Source: a bacterium (lineage in GTDB: Bacteria > Zhuqueibacterota > Zhuqueibacteria > Zhuqueibacterales > Zhuqueibacteraceae). Taken from it: a stretch of DNA of 63,702 nucleotides. Every line of letters starts with the position of its first letter. The stretch's first letter is position 1. The position numbers and the translations under genes were made by a program. Below are positions 49,235-58,879 of the stretch, piece after piece. The stretch lies in assembly GCA_023150945.1 (NCBI GenBank), contig JAKLJX010000031.1:1-63702 (forward strand), read 5' to 3'. A model generated the notes under the pieces. The model was not told the origin of the DNA and did no database searches. It worked only from the letters and a program-made list of their open reading frames with translations.

Positions 49235-50146
49235 ATGTATGCCAGACGCAACAGCTTGACGCTGCTGTTGATCCTCATCGTGATCGGCGCGGTCGGATTC
49301 TTTTGGCAACGCCGTGAAGCGCAGGCGCTCGTGGCGCTCAACCGGCAAGCGCAGGAGCTGAAGCAGCGGTTTTCCGGCGGGATGGAGGTGGCGCAAACGC
49401 TGACCATGACGCAGGCCACGCGCGATTCGCTGCAGCGGTTGTGGCAGAATTCGCCCAAGAAGCTGATCAACGCCGAGGAGCCGGCATTTTCGCTGTCCTA
49501 CATCAACTGGCTGATTCAGGTGCACAGCTTGAACATCGATTTTGACTTTTACCTCAACGAGAAGAAGCCGGCGGCGGAGTACACCGCCTTTTCCTACACC
49601 TTGAACGGCGAAGGCCCATACCGGGACATTTTCGCGCTGTTGTGGTACATGACGCACAATCCGCTGCTCTATCAAATCAAAAGCGTCAACTTCGGCCGCA
49701 GCGACAAGGAGCCGCAACTGCTGCGCTTCAATCTGATGTTCGAAGGCTATTCGATGAACAAGGATTGGGAAATCGGCAGTGAATTGACCATGGCCTCGCC
49801 GCAGTTGGATTGGAACACCGAGTTCGCCTTTGATGCGTTCAACAGCCTGGTGCCGCTGAACGCCAAAACGCGGACGGCGGTGGCCGAGGCGGTGAGTGCG
49901 CCGGCGGCCACGCCCGCCGACGAGGCGCCGGAGCTGCTCGACGTCGAGCAGGCCACCCTGCTGGCGATCACCAACAACAAGGCTTATTTGCGCGGGGCGG
50001 ACGGCAAGATTTTTCCGCTGGTGGTCGGCGATGCCGTCCGGCGCGGCCGCCTGACGCAGATCGACCTCAACCGCAATCAGGTGGAGTTTGAAGTCCGCAC
50101 CGAAACGGGCATGCGCACGCTTCGGCTCAACATCGAATACAACTAA
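49235..50146 (+). CDS. PilO-like protein with a PilP-like C-terminal domain
   Basis: 303 residues with GGAG 9 bases upstream. A transmembrane helix (about 8-25) is followed by a coiled coil (28-52) and a ferredoxin-like alpha/beta region typical of PilO/GspM. The last 80 residues (EQATLLAITNNKAYLRGADGKIFPLVVGDAV) resemble the PilP/GspC homology region that contacts the secretin. One protein may therefore replace PilO and PilP. It sits between the PilMN fusion and the secretin, in the pilMNOPQ order. Confidence 0.82.
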   Translation: MYARRNSLTLLLILIVIGAVGFFWQRREAQALVALNRQAQELKQRFSGGMEVAQTLTMTQATRDSLQRLWQNSPKKLINAEEPAFSLSYINWLIQVHSLNIDFDFYLNEKKPAAEYTAFSYTLNGEGPYRDIFALLWYMTHNPLLYQIKSVNFGRSDKEPQLLRFNLMFEGYSMNKDWEIGSELTMASPQLDWNTEFAFDAFNSLVPLNAKTRTAVAEAVSAPAATPADEAPELLDVEQATLLAITNNKAYLRGADGKIFPLVVGDAVRRGRLTQIDLNRNQVEFEVRTETGMRTLRLNIEYN

Positions 50147-50161
50147 TCCCAGAATCAAGAG

Positions 50162-51376
50162 ATGAAGAAACGCCTGCTCGTCAGCCTGCTCCTCCTGTGC
50201 TGTGGCGTCGCGGCCCAGGCGCAGAACAATGCGCCGCCCCAGCCCTACGGTCCGGACGAAATGATTTCGCTGAATCAGAATATGCCGTTGCCCGCCGCGC
50301 TGGAGATTCTCTCCGGTTTCGCGCGCAAGTTCGAAAACCGGGTGATTATCGATGCCAAGGCGCCCAACAAGCCCATCGGCGTGTCGGTGGAAAACATGCA
50401 CTGGAAACGTGCGCTGGAATACGTGTTGCGTTCCAACATGCTGCGCTACGAGCCGCACGAACAGTATTATGAAGTGCTGGAGATGGTGCCGACGCAGGCC
50501 GCGGCCGAACCGACGGAGAGCGACATCTCGATCAATACCCGCGAAATCGAGATCAACGCCGTCTTTTTTCAAGCTGACTATGAAACCCTGCACGAGCTGG
50601 GCATCAACTGGAGCACCTTCAAGAATGGAACCGTGCAGTTTCAAACTTTTGGCGCGGACGAAGTGGTGAAGGACATTCTGCGCGTGTCTGCCGGCGGCAA
50701 TATTCGCGGATCGGTGAATGTCAATGCCCTGTTGCGCGCCTTCGAAAGCCGCAGCCTGGGCGAGATCATCGCGCGCCCCAAAATTCGCGTGATGGACGGC
50801 GAGAAAGGCAAGATCAAAGTCGGCAAGAATTTCTTCCTCACCCTGCAGGACTTTGCCGGCAACACGCGCTTCTCCGAATACGAGTCCGGCATCATTTTGA
50901 CCGTCACCCCGACGCTGCACGGCCGCAAGGATTCGACCTTCATCTATCTGAGCCTGACCGCGGAGCGCAGCGACGTACAGCCGGATGCCGTGGGCGTCAC
51001 CAAGAGCGTGACCGAAGGCCAGACGCATGTACTGCTGCTCGACGGTGAGGAAACGGTGATGGCGGGCTTGCTGAGCCATGAACTGCTCAAAGTGCGCAAG
51101 GGCGTACCGCTGTTGAAGGACATTCCGTTACTGGGTTACCTCTTCGGCTATACCAGCAACCGCATACGCAAGAAAGAATTGGTGATTTTGCTCGAGGCCC
51201 AGATCGTCCCCAGTTTGTTGGGGCGGCGCGGCCGGCAGGTGGATGTGAGAGAACAATTGAATCGGGACTGGCAGGAGTTGAGACGCCGGGCCCCGGAAAA
51301 GGACGACCTGCGTGGTACGAAAAAGAATCCGGCGCGTGAGCCCCGCCGCTCGCCGCAATCGAATCGCATCAAGTAA
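50162..51376 (+). CDS. Short secretin (GspD/PilQ family)
   Basis: 404 residues. A signal peptide (1-21) ends in AAQAQ. A single N-domain of STN type (about 40-105; ALEILSGFARKFENRVIIDAK) is followed by the secretin core. VPLLKDIPLLGYLFG near residue 319 and ELVILLEAQIVPSL near 340 are the signature. Most PilQ/GspD proteins are 600 or more residues with several N-domains, so this is a minimal secretin. A basic tail (about 360-404) follows. It forms the outer-membrane channel for the fibre or secreted substrate. No pilotin is seen. Confidence 0.92.
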   Translation: MKKRLLVSLLLLCCGVAAQAQNNAPPQPYGPDEMISLNQNMPLPAALEILSGFARKFENRVIIDAKAPNKPIGVSVENMHWKRALEYVLRSNMLRYEPHEQYYEVLEMVPTQAAAEPTESDISINTREIEINAVFFQADYETLHELGINWSTFKNGTVQFQTFGADEVVKDILRVSAGGNIRGSVNVNALLRAFESRSLGEIIARPKIRVMDGEKGKIKVGKNFFLTLQDFAGNTRFSEYESGIILTVTPTLHGRKDSTFIYLSLTAERSDVQPDAVGVTKSVTEGQTHVLLLDGEETVMAGLLSHELLKVRKGVPLLKDIPLLGYLFGYTSNRIRKKELVILLEAQIVPSLLGRRGRQVDVREQLNRDWQELRRRAPEKDDLRGTKKNPAREPRRSPQSNRIK

Positions 51377-51394
51377 GATTCACAAGGATTGAAC

Positions 51395-54229
51395 ATGTCA
51401 CTCTTTCATCTCGGCTCGAAACTGACATGGGAACAGTATCTCCGGGTTTCTTCCTTTGTCAAGGATCTCAAAGGGCAAATTCGCCAGAACAACAAGCCCG
51501 CGCCGGTGCCCGTGCCGGAACAGACCCGCGCGCTGGTGGCCAGTCCGCATGCCCTGGAGCGCAAATACGGCCCGAACTACGATGCGCTCACGCACACGCT
51601 GGATTCCGACCTGGGCAAGCTCGATCAAGCCTTTCAAGCCAACGGCGAGGCCTTGCATGCCCTGCGCAACAGCTTCGATTATCACATGGCATTGGTGGTC
51701 GAGCAACTGCGGCTGCAAAGCCAGACCATGCTGAATCTCGAAAAGCGGCTGGATGCCATTCATGCCACCCTGGAAAACCCGGTGCTCACCCAGGCCAAGG
51801 AATACTATCGCATCGGCTGCGAGCGGCTGGTGAAGGGCTTGCTCGACAAGGCGCTGGAGGCCTTTCAGGAGTCGGAGAAGAAAGACGACACCAATTTCAT
51901 GACGCAGTTGCTGATCGGCAAGCTCTATCTCTACGGCATCAATGACGAGTGCAACCTGATCAATCTGGCGGCAGCCGAGCGCCATTTGCGCGCCGCCGCC
52001 CGCTATGCCAAGGCCGAGATGAAGCTGCTGCCCGAAGCCTCGCAGTTTGCCGGCGAAGCCCTGCTGCACGCGGCCATCTCGTGCTATGCGCAGGCGGACC
52101 ATCAAGGCAAGAAGGGCAACAAGATCGAGGCCGGCCGTTTGATCCAGGAATCGTTGTCGCTGTCGAAGCAGGCCACCAAGATCTACCCCCAGCTTTCGGA
52201 GAGCCACTATCACACCGCCAAAATGGCGGCGCTGATCGGCGACGGCAAAACCGCGGCGGCCGTGCTGGAGAAGGCCATCGCGCTCAATGAAGAGTATTGC
52301 CTGAAGGCGGATGTCGATCCGGAGTTCCGTTACACCCGCAAGGAAATCACGGATCTGTTCCTGCAGCTCCGGCAGAAGAGCGGCGATGAGCTGGGCTATA
52401 AGTTTCAGAAGGTGGAGCGGCTGTTGACGGAATGGGCTTTCGTCACCGAGGAGGCCAGGAATGCCGAGGCCGATATGCGCCGGATTCTGGCGGAGGCGCG
52501 GGCGTGCATGGCGCGCAAAACCTACTTCGACAATCGCGATGCCATGCAGTTGCTGCAGCAAATCGAAGTCATCTTTCAATCCCTGCTGGTGCACAAGCTG
52601 GCGCTGCACAAAATGTCGGCGCATTACGGCCGTGTCAACGTGATTGCCATCAGCCCGCACGGCACCTACCTGGCGAGCGGCGGCGCTGACCGCACGGTGC
52701 GAATCTGGCGCCTGAGCGACAACCAGCTTCTGTTCACGCTGCAGGGGCACAGCGAAGCCATCAGCGAGTTGACGTTCAGCCACAGCGGCGCCACGCTGGC
52801 AAGTGTCGATCGCAAGGGCACGGTCAAACTTTGGCAGGTGGCCAAAGGCCAGATGCTGCGCGAAATCGGCGAGCCGGGCGCGGCGGTGCAATGCCTGGCT
52901 TTCAGCCCGGATGACAGCATGGTCGCAATCGGCAGCAGCAATCGTGACGCAACCCTGTGGCGCGTGGCCGACGGCCGGCTGGTGCAACGCGTCAGCGGAC
53001 ACAAAAGCAGCGTGGATACCGTGGTGTTCAGTTACGATGGCAGCATGCTCGCTTCCGGCAGTCCGGACAACACCGCGATGTTGTGGGACGTGAAAGAAGG
53101 TAAACTGCGCCACCGTTTTCTCGGCTGTTCCGGCTTGGCCAGCAGTCTGGCCTTCAGCGTGAACGACAAGATTCTGATTACCGGTGCCAACGACGGCAGC
53201 GTGCGCTTTTATCAAGTCGATGACGGCTCGTTGCTGTATGCGCTGCCGGCCAAGAACGGCAACATCAGTTGGCTGGCGCTCAGCTCCTCCGGTTCCACGC
53301 TTGCCACCGTGAACTACGGCCAGTCGCTGCAATTGTGGGACGCCACTGACGGCAAGCTGCTCTACAACCTGACGCCCTTTTCCCCGGGCATCACCGCGGT
53401 GCGCTTCAGTCCGGATGAAACCATCGTGGCCGCGACTGATTTTCAAGACCGCAGCATCAAGCTCTGGAACGTGCACGACGGCAAGCTGGCGCACGTGATC
53501 GCCGGCGACCTCACCACCAGCGCCTTCAGCCCGGACGGCACGATCCTCGTGACCGGCGACGAAACCGGCAGCCTGCGCTTTTGGGGAAGAATGATCACAG
53601 CCAAACCCGCGGGAATGGCCATCGCGGCGGCGCAGGAACACGTGCCGGAATTCGACATCAGTGATCTTGAAGAAGAACACAATCAAACCCGGCGCAGCCC
53701 GGCCCGGCCCAAAGCCAACGGCGCGGCTGCCAAACCAGTAACGCCACGGCCCGCTGCCGGCGACTGGACGGAACGTCCTGCCGCGCCGCGGCCCAGCACC
53801 AATGTCAGGGGCTATGACAAGCCGCCGGCCCTGCCGGAACGCATTGCAGATCCGGCGCCGCCGAACATCGAGTCCGTATATCAAGCCAAAGAGCCGCCGG
53901 CGGAAGAGCAGCCCAATCTCTTCGAAGTGGATCCGGCCGCAGCGCCGCGGCGCAGCTCGCGCGTCATCGATCACATTCTCCAGCAAATCGCCGGTGAGAT
54001 GATGGGCGATGCGCCGGCAAATCCGGCTGAGGGCGGCAGCAGAGATCAATCTTCGCCGTTCGATCTCTCCGGCGCCTCTGACCGTCCGTCTGATCTCGGC
54101 GAGTTTGAGCGGCAGCGCCAGGAAAGAAGGGAGAAGTCCGGCAGATGTTTGGTCTGTGGCCGGCACCTGGGCGCCAGCGCCAAACTCCTGAAGATGAAAT
54201 ACTGCCGGAAACACTATTTCAACCATTAA
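51395..54229 (+). CDS. Cytoplasmic WD40 protein with helical N-domain and C-terminal zinc-finger motif
   Basis: 944 residues from the ATG at 51395, with AAGGA upstream. Residues 1-400 are helical, with a TPR-like stretch (about 130-300: LLDKALEAFQESEKK; AAAVLEKAIALNEEY). Eight WD40 repeats occupy about 410-735 (IAISPHGTYLASGGADRTVRIW, and seven more), enough for a closed propeller. A disordered Pro/Ala-rich region leads to CLVCG...YCRKH at the C-terminus, a CXXC-CXXH zinc motif. There is no signal peptide. It is the last gene of the pilus cluster, 18 bp after the secretin, so it may be a scaffold or regulator of the machine. The link is by position only. Confidence 0.82.
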   Translation: MSLFHLGSKLTWEQYLRVSSFVKDLKGQIRQNNKPAPVPVPEQTRALVASPHALERKYGPNYDALTHTLDSDLGKLDQAFQANGEALHALRNSFDYHMALVVEQLRLQSQTMLNLEKRLDAIHATLENPVLTQAKEYYRIGCERLVKGLLDKALEAFQESEKKDDTNFMTQLLIGKLYLYGINDECNLINLAAAERHLRAAARYAKAEMKLLPEASQFAGEALLHAAISCYAQADHQGKKGNKIEAGRLIQESLSLSKQATKIYPQLSESHYHTAKMAALIGDGKTAAAVLEKAIALNEEYCLKADVDPEFRYTRKEITDLFLQLRQKSGDELGYKFQKVERLLTEWAFVTEEARNAEADMRRILAEARACMARKTYFDNRDAMQLLQQIEVIFQSLLVHKLALHKMSAHYGRVNVIAISPHGTYLASGGADRTVRIWRLSDNQLLFTLQGHSEAISELTFSHSGATLASVDRKGTVKLWQVAKGQMLREIGEPGAAVQCLAFSPDDSMVAIGSSNRDATLWRVADGRLVQRVSGHKSSVDTVVFSYDGSMLASGSPDNTAMLWDVKEGKLRHRFLGCSGLASSLAFSVNDKILITGANDGSVRFYQVDDGSLLYALPAKNGNISWLALSSSGSTLATVNYGQSLQLWDATDGKLLYNLTPFSPGITAVRFSPDETIVAATDFQDRSIKLWNVHDGKLAHVIAGDLTTSAFSPDGTILVTGDETGSLRFWGRMITAKPAGMAIAAAQEHVPEFDISDLEEEHNQTRRSPARPKANGAAAKPVTPRPAAGDWTERPAAPRPSTNVRGYDKPPALPERIADPAPPNIESVYQAKEPPAEEQPNLFEVDPAAAPRRSSRVIDHILQQIAGEMMGDAPANPAEGGSRDQSSPFDLSGASDRPSDLGEFERQRQERREKSGRCLVCGRHLGASAKLLKMKYCRKHYFNH

Positions 54230-54935
54230 GGTAGTTGCGTGCGGGTTGCGCCTCCCGCTGTTGTAGCGGGAGGCCGGCCCCGCCCCGCCTTTCCGCCCGC
54301 CGTTTCGTCCCGCGCCTCGCATTCCCCGCGGCAGCATTTCAAGTTTCCCACCAGATTGCTCATGCCAAGTGTTTCACAAGATTCATTTGAATGACATGTC
54401 GAGAGGCCACTTCCAAGAATTCGTCTCCGTCCAAAAACACCACCGCCCAGGCGGTTTCTTCATTTCTGGACAGACCCAAATTGGGCGGATTACGTATTCA
54501 AGCATGGGACTGAATTCTGAAAGTTCTGCAACCACGAAGGCACGAACAACCCAGAGCCATGGCACCAGGCTTTTCTTGGTGGCTTGTGTCTTACTGAGTT
54601 TTGCACAAATAAATGGAACCGCAACGCAGTACTTGGTTTGCTGTCATTCAGGAAGAATCTTTTTTCAATTCAGCACAGTGCTCAATATCAAAAAGATGCT
54701 TCCAGCAAGACATTTACCTTTTGCTTCTGCAAACATCAATAATGGTGTTCCACGCCTGCCAGGTACCTCTCGTGGGGCCGGCTGTGTGATGTCTTCGCCC
54801 GCTTTCCAATTCACAAGCTGAACGGCTGCGCTGCTTTGCCGGCGGAGTGAAGAGCGGGCTTGCTTTCCGGAAGAAAAGCCCTATATTGAAACCGCACTGC
54901 AAGCCCGTAAATCGACCTCGCCATCAAGCTGGAAC
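54230..54935. other. 706-bp gap between the WD40 gene and the ABC transporter
   Basis: It contains the terminator-like hairpin at 54442 and a weak member of the dispersed hairpin family (arms near 54531-54550 and 54575-54590). A 150-codon open frame (54369-54821) covers this repeat and has no recognisable domain. No promoter is clear. Confidence 0.6.
54442..54460 (+). terminator. Terminator-like hairpin after the pilus cluster
   Basis: ACCGCC-CA-GGCGGT (54442-54455) followed by TTCTT. It is 213 bp past the WD40 stop codon. Confidence 0.5.
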
Positions 54936-55835
54936 ATGATCAGCCTGCAAGTCAACCGCCTCTCCAAACGTTTTGGCAATGTCACCGCGCTGCACGAAGT
55001 GAGCTTTGCCGTGGAGGCCGGCGAAGTGTTCGGCTATCTCGGCCCCAACGGCGCGGGCAAGACCACGACCCTGCGCATTCTGCTCGGCTTGGTGTTCGCC
55101 GATCACGGCGAGATTCGGCTGTTGGGCAACGCGACCACAGCACCGGCGGCGCATCGCGGCCTGGGCTATCTCCCCGGCGAGCTGCAACTCTACGGCAATT
55201 TGAGCGGCCTCGACCTGCTGGATTACTTCGCCCGCTTCCGGCCCCAGCAGCCGCCGGTGTTGCGCGCAAGACTGATCGAAGCCTTTGCGCTCGAGGAGGC
55301 CACGCTGCGGCGCAAAGTGAAATTCCTCTCGCACGGCACGCGCCAGAAGCTGGGCTTGCTCCTCGCGCTGCAGCACGATCCCGAGTTGCTGCTGCTCGAC
55401 GAGCCGACGACCGGACTTGATCCTCTGGTGCAACAGGCCCTTCACGCGATTTTGCGGGATTTTGCCGGGCGCGGCCGCGCCGTGTTGTTTTCCTCGCACG
55501 TACTTTCCGAAGTCGAGGCTTTGTGCAGCCGGGTGGCGATTTTGCGCCGCGGCGAAATCGTTGCCATCGAAACCATTGCCAGCTTGCGGCGGCAGATGGT
55601 GCGGCGGATGCACGTACGCTTTCGCCAGCCGGCGCCGGCTGATTTGGCGCGCACCCCGGGCGTCACCGCCGCTGAAATCGCCGGTAGCGAAGCCACCTTG
55701 TGGATTCAAGGCGAAGTCAATCCCATTCTGCGCCGTCTGGCCGGGGCTGACCTCGATCACTTCGTGTTCCCCGAGCCGGAGCTGGAAGATGTTTTCTTGA
55801 GCTACTATCGCGAGCAGGCGGCCGGCGATGCGTAA
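54936..55835 (+). CDS. ABC-2 type transporter ATP-binding protein
   Basis: 299 residues. Walker A GPNGAGKTT near residue 36, signature LSHGTRQKLGL near 130 (the LSHGxRQK form common in ABC-2 exporters), Walker B LLLLDEPTTGLDP near 150, and the switch His in SSHVLSEV near 187. A C-terminal domain of about 80 residues follows, as in drug or lipid exporters of the NatA/BcrA type. The permease gene overlaps by 8 bp. Substrate unknown. Confidence 0.95.
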   Translation: MISLQVNRLSKRFGNVTALHEVSFAVEAGEVFGYLGPNGAGKTTTLRILLGLVFADHGEIRLLGNATTAPAAHRGLGYLPGELQLYGNLSGLDLLDYFARFRPQQPPVLRARLIEAFALEEATLRRKVKFLSHGTRQKLGLLLALQHDPELLLLDEPTTGLDPLVQQALHAILRDFAGRGRAVLFSSHVLSEVEALCSRVAILRRGEIVAIETIASLRRQMVRRMHVRFRQPAPADLARTPGVTAAEIAGSEATLWIQGEVNPILRRLAGADLDHFVFPEPELEDVFLSYYREQAAGDA

Positions 55836-56628
55836 TCTGTTCTTTCATTTGGCCAGACGGCACGGGCTGTTTCTGAGCCTCATCGCGTTGCTGTTGGGCG
55901 GATTCGAGTACCTGCTGTGCGCGATTCTCGGCACGGTGGATCTCAGCAGCGGCCTGCAAGAGCTGATGAAATCCATGCCGCCATTTCTGCAGTCGGTGAT
56001 CAGCAACCAATTCGCCGCGAACTTGACCACAGCCGGGTTTCTCGCGTTTGGCTGGAACCATCCGATCGTGCATGCGCTGGCCACGACGGCGGCGATTGCG
56101 CTGGCCGCGGCTGCCATTGCCGGTGAAATCGAAAACGGCATGATCGAGTTCCTGCTGAGCCAGCCGATCTCGCGGCGGCAGTATCTGGCCGGACAAATCC
56201 TTTTTGCCCTGTTCAGCCTCGCGGCCATCAGCGCATGCGGAATTTTGGGAACGGCCATTGGGCAGAAACGCTTCGCCTTGCCGGCGTTTGCTGTGGCCGC
56301 GCTGCCGCAGATCGGCGTGAGCTTCTTTCTGCTGCAGAGTACTTGGTATGCCGTCACGCTGAGTCTCTCGGCATTTGTGCGCGAACGCAGCCATGTTTCC
56401 GGCACCGCGTTCCTGCTCGCGCTCGTTGCCTATGTGCTCTATGTTTTGGGAAGTGTGTGGCCGTCAGCCGCATTCTTGCTGCCGTTTTCATTGTTCCACT
56501 ACTACACGCCGCAGGCGATTCTGCTGGAGCAAGTCTGGCGTCTGCCGCCGGTGCTGGTATTGTTGGGATTGACAGTTGCCGGCCTCACGCTCGCGCTGTG
56601 GCGGTTTCAGCGCAGGGACATTCCCTGA
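55828..56628 (+). CDS. ABC-2 type transporter permease
   Basis: 266 residues with six hydrophobic helices (about 12-32, 64-82, 85-107, 133-155, 162-185 and 225-255). The segment EIENGMIEFLLSQPISRRQY near residue 102 is the cytoplasmic signature of ABC-2 permeases (usually as ERExGTxExLLxxPxSR). It starts inside the ATPase gene, so the two are coupled. It forms the membrane part of the exporter. Confidence 0.9.
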   Translation: MRNLFFHLARRHGLFLSLIALLLGGFEYLLCAILGTVDLSSGLQELMKSMPPFLQSVISNQFAANLTTAGFLAFGWNHPIVHALATTAAIALAAAAIAGEIENGMIEFLLSQPISRRQYLAGQILFALFSLAAISACGILGTAIGQKRFALPAFAVAALPQIGVSFFLLQSTWYAVTLSLSAFVRERSHVSGTAFLLALVAYVLYVLGSVWPSAAFLLPFSLFHYYTPQAILLEQVWRLPPVLVLLGLTVAGLTLALWRFQRRDIP

Positions 56629-56706
56629 GCCGAAGCAGAGAGTCGAACCCGCCGGTTGCGCGCCGCAACGCCGCCGGCCGCAACGTCTTTGAGTGAGGAG
56701 GGAGGT

Positions 56707-58860
56707 TTGGCCAGTCGCCGTTTACTGGTAGATACGCCCTGGGCGAAAATCACGCGCGATGAAAATGGCGTGCCGCACGTCGAGGCGCGCGAAGAAGTCG
56801 AATTGTACTGGGGCATGGGCTACTGCCATGCCGCCGATCGCGGCCTGCAAATGCTGCTCATGCGGCTGCTCGGCCGCGGGCAAGCCTCGGAGTTTCTCGA
56901 CAGCAGTGACGCCATGCTGGAAGTCGACCGGTTTTTTCGCCGCATGAATTGGGGCGGCAACCTCGCGGCTGAGATTGCGAAGCTCTCGCCGGCGGCATTG
57001 GAAGCCTGCCTGTCTTATTGCGAGGGCGCCAATGATTCTTTCAGCCGGAAGGTGCCGTGGGAATGCAAGCTGCTCGGCTATCAGCCCGAGCCCTGGCGGC
57101 TGGAAGACATCATCCTGCTCAGCCGCATGACGGGTTATCTGACTCTGGCGCAATCCCAAGCCGAGATCGAGCGCCTGCTGTTGGAAATGGTGCAGGCGAA
57201 TATCAGCCTGGCACAACTCGAAGAGCTGTTTCCCGGCCAACTCAACGGTCTGGATGTGGACCTGATCAAAAAAGTCACGCTGGTCAATCGTATCGTGCCT
57301 GCCGAGCTGGCTTGGCAGACTGTCCTACCCAAGATGATGGCCTCCAACAATTGGGTGATTGCCGGCCGGCGAACCGCCTCCGGCAAGCCCATGCTCGCGA
57401 ATGATCCCCATCTTGAAACCAACCGCCTGCCCAACATCTGGTATGAGATGGTGTTGACTTGCGGCGCGCGCTACAGCCTGTGTGCCACCATGCCCGGGCT
57501 GCCCGGCATGCTGCTGGGCCGCAACAATGACCTGGCTTGGGGCGCCACTTATACTTTCATGGACGCGGTTGATTCGTGGATCGAGCAGTGCAAAGAGGGC
57601 CGCTATCGCCGCGACCGCAACGAATGGGTGGCCTTTCGTGAACGCCGCGAAGTGATCGAGCGCAAAAAGAAAGCCGCGGTGGAAGTCGTTTTCTACGAGA
57701 ATGAACACGGTGTGCTCGAGGGGGATCCACACGCCGAAGGTTACTATCTCGCCACGCGCTGGTCGGGCGCGGAAACCGGCGCTCAGACTCTCAACCACGC
57801 GGTCGCGATGTGGCTGGCGGCTTCGGTGGAAGAGGGCCGTGAGCATCTCGGCCAATATGAAGTTTCATTCAACTGGGTGTTGGCGGACCGGCACGGGAAC
57901 ATCGGCTATCAAATGTCCGGTTTGATGCCGAAGCGCCGCGTGGGGGTTTCCGGTTTGGTGCCGCTGCCCGGCTGGAAGCCGGAGAATGATTGGGCCGGTT
58001 TTGTGGACTATCGCGAGTTGCCGCGCTGTTTGAATCCGGAAGCGGGCTATTTTGTCACCGCCAATCAGAACCTCAATGACTGGGGCGTGGCCAAGCCGAT
58101 CAACATCGCGATGGGGCCTTACCGCGCCGAGCGCATCGCCGAGATGATCGAATCGCAGTCCAATCTCACGCCGGCGGACATGATGAAGATGCAGTACGAT
58201 GTGCATTCGGTGCAGGCGGAACGCTTTCTGCAAGTGCTGCATCCGCTGCTGCCGGCCACGCTGCCGGGCCGCATTCTGGCCGAGTGGGATTGCAGTTACG
58301 CCACAACCTCACAAGGCGCGTACTTATTCGAGCAGTTCTATCACCGCCTGCTGCGGGAAGTGTTCGGCGCTGCGGGCTGGGGCGGCCGGGTGGCCGGCTT
58401 TCTGGCGGAAGAAACCGCGCTGTTTGTCGATTTCTATGCGAATTTCGATGCGGTGTTGCTTTCGGAAAATTCGGAATGGTTCGGCGGCAAATCGCGCGAG
58501 GAAATCTTTCGCCGGGTGGCGGAAGCGGCGCTGGCGATCTTGCCGAAACCATGGGGCGAAGTGCAGAAACTGAAGCTGTGCCATTTGGTTCTCGGCGACA
58601 AGCTGCCGCGGCTCTTCGGTTTCGATCGCGGTCCGGTACAGTTGCGCGGCGGCCGCGCCACGCCGCATCAGGGCCAAATCTACCGCAGCGGTGGCCGTCA
58701 AACCAGCTTCACGCCTTCCTTCCGCATGATCACTGATTTCAGCCGCGACGAGTTGTACACCAACCTGGCCGGCGGCCCCTCGGACCGGCGTTTCTCAAAG
58801 TGGTATTGTTCTGACTTGAAAAACTGGCTCAGCGGCGTCTACAAATCTCTGCGGCCGTGA
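56707..58860 (+). CDS. Penicillin acylase family N-terminal-nucleophile hydrolase
   Basis: 717 residues from the TTG at 56707, which has GAGGAGGGAGG directly before it; the frame is open to a TTG at 56656 without such a site. The alpha-chain motif NGVPHVEAREEVELYWGMGY opens the protein. MASNNWVIAGRRTASGKP near residue 212 gives the new N-terminal Ser (Ser-Asn-Asn-Trp) after self-cleavage. LANDPHLE and NLNDWG complete the family pattern. Family members hydrolyse amide bonds of acyl-homoserine lactones, penicillins or peptides. No signal peptide is visible, unusual for this mostly periplasmic family. Substrate unknown. Confidence 0.9.
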   Translation: MASRRLLVDTPWAKITRDENGVPHVEAREEVELYWGMGYCHAADRGLQMLLMRLLGRGQASEFLDSSDAMLEVDRFFRRMNWGGNLAAEIAKLSPAALEACLSYCEGANDSFSRKVPWECKLLGYQPEPWRLEDIILLSRMTGYLTLAQSQAEIERLLLEMVQANISLAQLEELFPGQLNGLDVDLIKKVTLVNRIVPAELAWQTVLPKMMASNNWVIAGRRTASGKPMLANDPHLETNRLPNIWYEMVLTCGARYSLCATMPGLPGMLLGRNNDLAWGATYTFMDAVDSWIEQCKEGRYRRDRNEWVAFRERREVIERKKKAAVEVVFYENEHGVLEGDPHAEGYYLATRWSGAETGAQTLNHAVAMWLAASVEEGREHLGQYEVSFNWVLADRHGNIGYQMSGLMPKRRVGVSGLVPLPGWKPENDWAGFVDYRELPRCLNPEAGYFVTANQNLNDWGVAKPINIAMGPYRAERIAEMIESQSNLTPADMMKMQYDVHSVQAERFLQVLHPLLPATLPGRILAEWDCSYATTSQGAYLFEQFYHRLLREVFGAAGWGGRVAGFLAEETALFVDFYANFDAVLLSENSEWFGGKSREEIFRRVAEAALAILPKPWGEVQKLKLCHLVLGDKLPRLFGFDRGPVQLRGGRATPHQGQIYRSGGRQTSFTPSFRMITDFSRDELYTNLAGGPSDRRFSKWYCSDLKNWLSGVYKSLRP

Positions 58861-58879
58861 GGCCGCTGTACGCCTGCCA

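Noticed and set aside
51398-54337. 979-codon antisense open frame opposite the WD40 gene
   Set aside because: It mirrors the repeat structure of the WD40 gene and has no recognisable motif of its own.
54369-54821. 150-codon frame before the ABC transporter
   Set aside because: It crosses a dispersed repeat, has no ribosome site and no domain.
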